From: Microcaldota archaeon
GTDB lineage: Archaea > Micrarchaeota > Micrarchaeia > Anstonellales > Bilamarchaeaceae
Length of the DNA stretch: 7,729 nucleotides
Direction of reading: 5' to 3'
Assembly: GCA_018813445.1 (NCBI GenBank)
Contig: JAHJBR010000073.1
Location: forward strand, 1 to 7,729
Translations under genes and position numbers: made by a program
Shown here: positions 1 through 4,362 of the stretch, one piece after another
How the letters are laid out: each line of letters opens with the position of its first letter
Position numbering within the stretch: the stretch's first letter is position 1
Notes under the pieces: model-generated
What the model was told of the DNA's origin: nothing
What the model saw: the letters and a program-made list of their open reading frames with translations, nothing else
Database searches by the model: none

Positions 1-311
1 ACTTCCACTTTGATCCCTTCTTTTTTCGCATCCTGCAGATGAGTATAATGAGTAGTAGCAGCCAAAGGATCTCCAGCAACAAGCAACGCCACCTTTTCCT
101 TCTCAGCCCTTTTTACAATGAAATCGCTCTCCAGCTCCTCTCTTTCCAAAACCCTAATCTTTTTCCCGATCAGCTTTTCCATTTTCTTTTTCCAATCCTT
201 TTGCAGAACTCCTGTGTGCATCTCAGCATAAACCTCTTCTGATTGTTTTGCAAGCTCTTTTCCATGCATAGTTAAATCTCCGGAAATTCCCAAACCAATA
301 AGTGCAAGCAT
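1..311 (-). CDS. dphB: Diphthine synthase (diphthamide biosynthesis methyltransferase), 5' part only
   Basis: SAM-dependent methyltransferase that methylates the modified histidine of archaeal elongation factor 2 during diphthamide synthesis in the cytoplasm. Only the first 103 codons are here; the family is about 250-270 residues, so the 3' part lies left of the window. Seen in the sequence: N-terminal MLALIGLGISGDLT (residues 1-14), VYAEMHTG (27-34), a GKKIRVLERE stretch (49-58) and the diagnostic loop VAGDPLAATTH (78-88), followed by DAKKEGIKVE. These match DphB of the tetrapyrrole-methylase fold. The loop after GLG is about two residues shorter than in the DphB sequences I remember. The ATG lies 4 bases after the TGA of the preceding gene, whose context AAAAAGTGATTTT offers a GTGA ribosome-binding site, so translation is probably coupled. 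Identification is by recalled motifs, without a search. Confidence 0.9.
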   Translation of the reverse strand, partial: MLALIGLGISGDLTMHGKELAKQSEEVYAEMHTGVLQKDWKKKMEKLIGKKIRVLEREELESDFIVKRAEKEKVALLVAGDPLAATTHYTHLQDAKKEGIKVE

Positions 312-315
312 AAAA

Positions 316-954
316 TCACTTTTTCGCAATCTGGGCAAGCTTTTCCAAAAGCCCAAACCCGTGCTCAATGGTTTCAGCCAGCTTCATTGCATAGGTCTCA
401 TCATTTATTTCATCAGAGTTCCATATAATAGTTGGAAGAATATTCATTCCTGGCTGTTCACTCCATAATACAATTCCAATCTTTTTCTGACTACCTAATA
501 TTCCAAAAACAGCACTGTTTGATGCTGCGTAGAAATGCCCATATTCATGAAAATATTGCAAATCCTTATCTGATGCAACCAAGCTCTTTAGTTCATCAAT
601 CCTTTCCTTTGCTTCAACTTTCATTTCCCCATGTTCCCTGGAAATATTGAACTTCATAAATTCATCTGTACCACGGAGCACAAATCTATGAATAGCATGA
701 ATTCCTATTCTTTTCTTCCTTCTCACATAATAGGTAAGCCTAACTCCGTTCTTTTCAATCCATACACTTTGCGAATCACTGCTGTATCCCTTTCTTGCAG
801 CCACTTTTGCGAACATTTCCTTTTGTTTATTCCTTCCTTTCCCAAATAGGCTAATTGTCCAGAAAATAGCAAACATAAAAACAAAAACCAGAACCGCAGA
901 TAAAACAATAAGTATAGGAAGAGGAATCGCATCGCTTATTGTTTTGAAATCCAT
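316..954 (-). CDS. Unrecognised 212-aa single-pass membrane protein
   Basis: I do not recognise a family. Residues about 10-37 form one strongly hydrophobic helix, followed by a basic stretch (KGRNKQKEMFAK), which by the positive-inside rule places the remaining ~170 residues in the cytoplasm. That part is a soluble-looking mixed alpha/beta domain: YYVRRKKR near residue 75-82, a charged region (EHGEMKVEAKERIDELKS) around 104-121, then alternating hydrophobic stretches and a C-terminal amphipathic helix (LAETIEHGFGLLEKLAQIAKK). The ATG follows directly on the TAG of the DUF63 gene (0 bases between), with GGTTGGTGC a few bases upstream as ribosome-binding site, so it is almost certainly cotranscribed and coupled with that gene; dphB follows 4 bases after its stop. 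It is probably a membrane-tethered protein of unknown role. Confidence 0.8.
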   Translation of the reverse strand: MDFKTISDAIPLPILIVLSAVLVFVFMFAIFWTISLFGKGRNKQKEMFAKVAARKGYSSDSQSVWIEKNGVRLTYYVRRKKRIGIHAIHRFVLRGTDEFMKFNISREHGEMKVEAKERIDELKSLVASDKDLQYFHEYGHFYAASNSAVFGILGSQKKIGIVLWSEQPGMNILPTIIWNSDEINDETYAMKLAETIEHGFGLLEKLAQIAKK

Positions 955-1800
955 CTAAGCACCAACCATCATCCTAAGAACATCCCTGAGCCCAGGAGCC
1001 AAGCCGATAATTATGAGCACAAGTGCAATGAATGTCCTTTCGTTAGAACTCACTCCCTTTTCATTCTTTATTAAGTATGCTGCTGCAAATGCAATAGCAA
1101 CCTTTACTAAATAGAACGTAAAAAAAGTTCCAAACAGATCCCCTATGAATTTTGGAACAACATGCTGTTCAAAATAGCCTTTTCCGCTTATTTTCGAGAA
1201 TATATCAATCACAAAGAATGTGGCTGCTCCATCTAACGCATGGGCACCAACTATCCCTGCAAGTATGTCATTTTTGAAATACACAAGTGCAAGATAGAAT
1301 GGAATCAAGGCAAGTAATATTATGGGCAATGCATAAAGCGCATAACTCATAAAAGGAAGCAATAAAAGAAGATGGGGAATCCACAAAATCAATCCTATAT
1401 CTCCCGTGAGTTTCCTGTTTTTCATCTTCCAACCAATATAAAGGGAAATGAAAAACAGAGCAGCAGTAACTACGTATATCCCCGGGCTACTAGTAAGAAA
1501 TCCATAATCATAGATGTGAGAATCAAGAACTAATTTGTGCACAGGAGTTATTGCCTTCATTACTCCAGTATCAATACTGTCCGTAACCACTCTTACTGTT
1601 GATCCAAAAAGCACAAATGGAAGCGTATTGTATACGAATTGTGCATCCACTTTCATTCCTGTTTTTTTGAACCATTGATAAATCAAATAAAGCGCGATAA
1701 TTGCAATTATTGCATATGTAACTGTATTAACCGCATTGTATCCTTCATGATTAATTATTGGATCCACGTAATACTTACTTATGAATTCTGAAATGTCCAA
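955..1800 (-). CDS. DUF63 family archaeal integral membrane protein
   Basis: Multi-pass membrane protein of 281 residues matching the archaeal DUF63 family, whose function is unknown to me. Diagnostic stretches are FVLFGSTVRVVTDS (62-75), a YGFLTSSPGIY segment (99-109), GAHALDGAATFFVI (185-198), YFEQHVVPKF (209-218) and a C-terminal GLAPGLRDVLRMM (266-278). About seven or eight hydrophobic helices are visible (roughly 24-42, 105-124, 135-150, 155-175, 182-200, 222-246, 257-270, with a weaker one near 56-70). Conserved His187, Asp190, Glu211 and His213 in or next to helices could form a polar site; this is inference. The start is TTG at 1800: an in-frame TAG lies six codons upstream with no ATG or GTG between, and GGGTG (1806-1810) is well placed as ribosome-binding site. 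It is coupled to the 212-aa gene downstream. Confidence 0.88.
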   Translation of the reverse strand: MDISEFISKYYVDPIINHEGYNAVNTVTYAIIAIIALYLIYQWFKKTGMKVDAQFVYNTLPFVLFGSTVRVVTDSIDTGVMKAITPVHKLVLDSHIYDYGFLTSSPGIYVVTAALFFISLYIGWKMKNRKLTGDIGLILWIPHLLLLLPFMSYALYALPIILLALIPFYLALVYFKNDILAGIVGAHALDGAATFFVIDIFSKISGKGYFEQHVVPKFIGDLFGTFFTFYLVKVAIAFAAAYLIKNEKGVSSNERTFIALVLIIIGLAPGLRDVLRMMVGA

Positions 1801-1805
1801 AAAAA

Positions 1806-1810
1806 CACCC
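1806..1810 (-). promoter_or_regulatory. Ribosome-binding site fixing the TTG start of the DUF63 gene
   Basis: GGGTG on the minus strand, separated by 5 T residues from the TTG at 1800. It resembles the archaeal GGTG Shine-Dalgarno core and supports TTG as the true start, since no ATG or GTG exists in frame before the upstream stop. Confidence 0.6.
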
Positions 1811-1827
1811 GTAACCTATTCAACATG

Positions 1828-1840
1828 TTTTTATTAAACC
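1828..1840 (-). promoter_or_regulatory. Candidate TATA box for DUF63, 212-aa gene and dphB
   Basis: Minus-strand GGTTTAATAAAAA in the 55-base gap between the 191-aa gene and the DUF63 gene. Its centre is about 26 bases upstream of position 1808, which would give a transcript start just before the DUF63 ribosome-binding site. The first ten bases, GGTTTAATAA, are identical to the TATA element at 3272-3281. It would let the three distal genes be transcribed independently of the 191-aa gene. Mapping of 5' ends has not been done. Confidence 0.5.
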
Positions 1841-1855
1841 ATTACGCTATTCAGC

Positions 1856-2431
1856 CTAGTAAAACACATATGTTTTATTGTTCCCTACTCCATTGCCTAA
1901 AAGGCCCCTTATTGCAGCAAAAGGCATTACTCTCAAGAAAGGCGCAGTCATATCCACATTCACTAATCCAACCTGCAATCCACGCGACCTATATTTTGAA
2001 ACATTTACCCCACCAAACATAAATCCCTTAAATGAATCGCAAATATTAAGCGGACTCATCATCCAACCAGCCAAATCAGCTATAGAACTCACAGATAAGC
2101 TAACTGAAGAACCATTGAGAGTTCCTTCGCAATCTGAACCAAGTATACTCCACATCCTTCCTTTGAAGTCTCCCATAACGTCCACAACCAGCCCAACCAC
2201 GGTCCCTTCCCCACTTCCAACATCTGCTTTTGCAGCAACTAATCTTCCTTTTAATTCATTTATTCTTGCATAAACAGCGGTTAAAGTCCCTTCCCCTATT
2301 TCACCAATAAGCACTTTGGGAAATTTAGAATCAATAAGTCTTTTTACTCCAGCAAATTCCTTAGCGATCGTTCTACCTATCGGAATAACCTTTGGAATCA
2401 TCTCCTTTCTTGCAAACGCAAGTGCACCCAT
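1856..2431 (-). CDS. Unrecognised 191-aa protein
   Basis: I do not recognise a family. The 191-residue product begins MGALAFARKEMIPKVIPIG and has an N-terminal half of alternating hydrophobic and charged residues (FPKVLIGEIGEG at 38-49; GTVVGLVVDVMGDFKG at 75-90), then a moderately hydrophobic, Gly/Ser-rich second half (SSIADLAGWMMSP; FKGFMFGGVNVSK) with two cysteines, 100 and 131. There is no clear signal peptide and no convincing transmembrane helix, so it is probably cytoplasmic or peripherally membrane-bound. The reading frame is supported by a strong ribosome-binding site (GGGGTGAGCAG directly before ATG) and by AGA-rich codon use like its neighbours. It is the first of four minus-strand genes, 55 bases before DUF63. 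An overlapping opposite-strand frame (1878-2273) has no such start signals and is taken as a shadow. Confidence 0.72.
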   Translation of the reverse strand: MGALAFARKEMIPKVIPIGRTIAKEFAGVKRLIDSKFPKVLIGEIGEGTLTAVYARINELKGRLVAAKADVGSGEGTVVGLVVDVMGDFKGRMWSILGSDCEGTLNGSSVSLSVSSIADLAGWMMSPLNICDSFKGFMFGGVNVSKYRSRGLQVGLVNVDMTAPFLRVMPFAAIRGLLGNGVGNNKTYVFY

Positions 2432-2442
2432 CTGCTCACCCC
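2432..2442 (-). promoter_or_regulatory. Strong Shine-Dalgarno before the 191-aa gene
   Basis: Minus-strand GGGGTGAGCAG followed directly by ATG. The GGTGA core is 4 bases from the start codon, a good archaeal ribosome-binding site. It shows that this first gene of the cluster has a leadered mRNA, unlike the divergent rnp4 gene. Confidence 0.65.
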
Positions 2443-2494
2443 ATCAACAGCATTTTCTGGTTACTCGTTCCTGTTTCGGTTTTGTTGCATTTTG

Positions 2495-2523
2495 TGTTTT
2501 ATTTTTCCCATATTTCATTTAAA
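2495..2523. promoter_or_regulatory. Divergent promoter region between the 191-aa gene and rnp4
   Basis: The palindromic TTTAAA at 2518-2523 is centred about 24 bases before the rnp4 ATG at 2545, as expected for the TATA box of a leaderless transcript. On the minus strand the same box (TTTAAAT), or the A-rich ATAAAA around 2495-2502, could start the mRNA of the 191-aa gene with a leader of about 45-65 bases carrying the Shine-Dalgarno at 2432-2442. The rnp4 assignment is firmer than the minus-strand one. Confidence 0.5.
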
Positions 2524-2544
2524 CCAATCGGTTGAAAGCATAGC

Positions 2545-2853
2545 ATGAGGCCTAGAGAAAAAAACAAAGTAAAGAAAATCAGTGAGGAGAGGATAGAAAT
2601 ACTTTTGGAAGAGGCTGAAAAAACATTCAAGAAGAATCCTGAAAGGGCAAAAAGATACTGTAGGCTCGTATTCGCATTAGTGAAGAAGAATAAAAACAGG
2701 CTAACAAGAGGCCAGAAATTCTCATTTTGCAGAAAATGTTTCTCATTTTGGAAACCAGGAACTAGTGTAAAAGTAATTTTTGACAGCAGGAACCATAGGC
2801 TCATATACAGATGTTTAAAATGCGGAAATGAAAGAGCGATAAAATACAAATAA
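2545..2853 (+). CDS. rnp4: RNase P protein component 4 (archaeal Rpp21/Rpr2 homologue)
   Basis: Protein subunit of archaeal ribonuclease P, which removes 5' leaders from precursor tRNAs; in this family it pairs with Rnp1 (Rpp29) on the specificity domain of the RNA. The 102-residue product has the family layout: a basic N-terminus (MRPREKNKVKK), two helices (residues about 12-50: RIEILLEEAEKTF, NPERAKRYCRLVFALVKK), the basic link RLTRGQKFSF, then a zinc ribbon with Cys62-x2-Cys65 and Cys90-x2-Cys93 (FCRKC and YRCLKCG) plus KPGTSVKVIF between them. Length is normal for archaeal members. The ATG has no Shine-Dalgarno but a TATA-like TTTAAA about 24 bases upstream, so it is read as leaderless. 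Its TAA directly abuts the stop of the convergent gene. Confidence 0.92.
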   Translation: MRPREKNKVKKISEERIEILLEEAEKTFKKNPERAKRYCRLVFALVKKNKNRLTRGQKFSFCRKCFSFWKPGTSVKVIFDSRNHRLIYRCLKCGNERAIKYK

Positions 2854-3252
2854 TTAGAGTATTTTCAATTGATTCTCCTTTTTCACTGCTATATAGATTA
2901 GCCGCGCAACGACGTAAATCCAACTCGCCAGGGAAATCAAAGGATAGGCTATTTTGTACACACAACCTGAACAATTTCCAGAAAAGCTATTATAGAATAC
3001 ACAGTAATAGTTACATCCAGAACCAGCGACAATTATGCCAATCATAATCGGAATAAATAGTAATCCGAAATAGTACTCAATCTTGTTTTTAGTCCTATGT
3101 CCGATTATCGCTATTCCAGCGCCAAGGAGGGAATGCGCAATTATCAAAGGGATTATCCCTATTGGTTCCTTAACGTTAACAATCGGCTCCTTTGTTTTAA
3201 CAGATCCGTTTCCTTCAATACCTGTATCTGTTGGTTTAAGCCAGTCTTCCAT
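2854..3252 (-). CDS. Unrecognised 132-aa three-helix membrane protein with a Cys4 loop
   Basis: I do not recognise a family. From the start chosen here the product is MEDWLKPTDTGIEG..., with a polar 30-residue N-terminus, helices at about 31-51, 58-77 and 100-123, and a basic C-terminus (VKKENQLK). The basic loop GHRTKNK between helices 1 and 2 and the basic tail suggest both are cytoplasmic, so the helix 2-3 loop faces outside; it contains Cys80-x3-Cys84-x9-Cys94-x2-Cys97, candidates for two disulfides or a metal site. The open frame extends upstream to 3537 but overlaps the prenyl synthase gene. ATG at 3252 is preferred over ATG at 3261 or 3306 because it lies 26 bases from the TATA-like element at 3272-3282. 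The gene converges on rnp4 with no gap. Confidence 0.7.
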   Translation of the reverse strand: MEDWLKPTDTGIEGNGSVKTKEPIVNVKEPIGIIPLIIAHSLLGAGIAIIGHRTKNKIEYYFGLLFIPIMIGIIVAGSGCNYYCVFYNSFSGNCSGCVYKIAYPLISLASWIYVVARLIYIAVKKENQLKIL

Positions 3253-3271
3253 ATACTGCATACTGCGAAAC

Positions 3272-3282
3272 GGTTTAATAAT
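3272..3282. promoter_or_regulatory. Bidirectional TATA element for the 132-aa gene and the prenyl synthase
   Basis: GGTTTAATAAT, centred near 3278, with the near-symmetric core TTTAATAA (TTATTAAA on the other strand). It is 27 bases before the plus-strand ATG at 3305 and 26 bases before the minus-strand ATG at 3252, so both mRNAs would be leaderless. Neither start has a Shine-Dalgarno sequence. Confidence 0.6.
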
Positions 3283-3304
3283 CTTCTGCAGCATTTTCCT
3301 ATCC

Positions 3305-4294
3305 ATGGATTTTGACCAATCAATAATCAGCGACGTGAAGGAAGTAGAAAAAGAGATGAAGCTCCTTATTCCAAAAGAGCCCAAAGAAGTATACGGTATG
3401 CTCGAGGAATACATATTTAGGGGCGGAAAAAGGATAAGACCCGCGATGCTCATGCTTTGCTTCCGCGCACTTGGAGGAAAAGAAAAAAAGAACGCAGTAA
3501 AAGCAGGAGCAATAATCGAGCTTTTCCATAACTTCACGTTAATGCATGATGATATAGAAGATGATTCTCAATTCAGAAGAGGGAAACCCACATTACATAT
3601 ATCCCATGGCCTTCCAATTGCATTAAACAGCGGAGACGCACTTTATACAAACATATGGAACCATCTTCTGAATTCATTAACAAATCATGAGAAAACAGCA
3701 AAACTCGCTTCAATCAGCGGGCGTGCTTTTCAAAAAGTAGTAGAAGGCCAAGGGATTGAATTAGAGTGGCACCGCACAAAAAAAGTAGATATGAGCGAAC
3801 AAGATTACTATACGATGGTTGGAGGAAAAACAGGTGCATTGATGGGTGCCAGCTGCGATGCAGGAGCATTTCTTGCAGGCGCTGATGATTCCACACGCGC
3901 AAAATTCAAGAATTTTGGTGAATCCTTGGGAATCGCATTCCAAATCCAGGATGATCTATTGAATTTGGTAGGGGATTTCAAGACATACAAAAAGGAAATC
4001 GGCGGGGACATAACCGAAGGAAAAAGAACGCTTATGGTTATACACGCGCTTGCTCATTCTCCTGAATCTGAGAAAAAGAAACTGATACAGATAATAAATT
4101 CAGGAACAAGGGAAAAGAAAAAATTAGACGAAGCAATATCTATAATGGAAGAATCAGGATCAATAGACTACGCAAGGAACAAGGCAAAGCAATTCGTTAA
4201 AGAAGCAAGCTCTTTTCTTGAAAAGCTCCCTTCATCTAAAGAAAAGGAAAGCATGATCGGGATATCTAATTATGTAATAAACCGTCAGCTATAG
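3305..4294 (+). CDS. Geranylgeranyl diphosphate synthase-type polyprenyl synthetase
   Basis: Trans-prenyltransferase that condenses isopentenyl diphosphate with an allylic diphosphate; in archaea the C20 product feeds the isoprenoid chains of membrane lipids. The 329-residue length is typical. Visible motifs: GGKRIRP (40-46), the first aspartate-rich motif DDIED (82-86) followed by RRGKPTLH (91-98), GDALY (110-114), EGQG (147-150), KTGALMG (175-181), FQIQDDLLN (212-220) and GGDITEGKRT (233-242). The residue five before the first motif is Phe77, and there is no insertion in that motif, both compatible with a C20 archaeal enzyme; product length is an inference. The second motif is DDLLN, with Asn220 where DDxxD usually has Asp. 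Start ATG at 3305 is chosen, not the upstream in-frame ATG at 3083, because the extension overlaps the divergent gene and the TATA element lies 27 bases before 3305. Confidence 0.92.
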   Translation: MDFDQSIISDVKEVEKEMKLLIPKEPKEVYGMLEEYIFRGGKRIRPAMLMLCFRALGGKEKKNAVKAGAIIELFHNFTLMHDDIEDDSQFRRGKPTLHISHGLPIALNSGDALYTNIWNHLLNSLTNHEKTAKLASISGRAFQKVVEGQGIELEWHRTKKVDMSEQDYYTMVGGKTGALMGASCDAGAFLAGADDSTRAKFKNFGESLGIAFQIQDDLLNLVGDFKTYKKEIGGDITEGKRTLMVIHALAHSPESEKKKLIQIINSGTREKKKLDEAISIMEESGSIDYARNKAKQFVKEASSFLEKLPSSKEKESMIGISNYVINRQL

Positions 4295-4332
4295 CCAATC
4301 AAAAAAGGTTAAAGGCAACATAATCTACGAGC

Positions 4333-4344
4333 TTTTTAAATATT
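4333..4344 (+). promoter_or_regulatory. TATA box of the 675-aa gene
   Basis: TTTTTAAATATT in the 68-base gap after the prenyl synthase gene, centred about 25 bases before the ATG at 4363. No Shine-Dalgarno precedes that ATG, so the mRNA is read as leaderless. A short T-run (TTATTTTTCCC, 4352-4362) in the same gap might also end the upstream transcript, but it directly touches the start codon. Confidence 0.6.
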
Positions 4345-4362
4345 GCCCAACTTATTTTTCCC

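Noticed and set aside
1..30. Short DNA similarity between the dphB end (1-30) and the aRF1 region near 6930-6955
   Set aside because: Both encode unrelated KxGIKVE peptides before a beta strand; the match is short and probably chance or local codon preference, not a repeat.
39..242. 67-residue plus-strand frame at the left edge
   Set aside because: It is antisense to dphB, whose motifs are clear on the minus strand.
1878..2273. 131-residue plus-strand frame opposite the 191-aa gene
   Set aside because: It has no ribosome-binding site or suitably placed TATA box, is Pro/Thr-rich as expected of an antisense shadow, and the minus frame is longer with a strong start signal.
3083..3304. 74-residue N-terminal extension of the prenyl synthase
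   Set aside because: It lies over the divergent membrane-protein gene and the shared TATA element, and the family begins at about the ATG at 3305.
3253..3537. 95-residue N-terminal extension of the 132-aa membrane protein
   Set aside because: It is antisense to conserved prenyl synthase coding sequence; ATG 3252 has a TATA box at the right distance.
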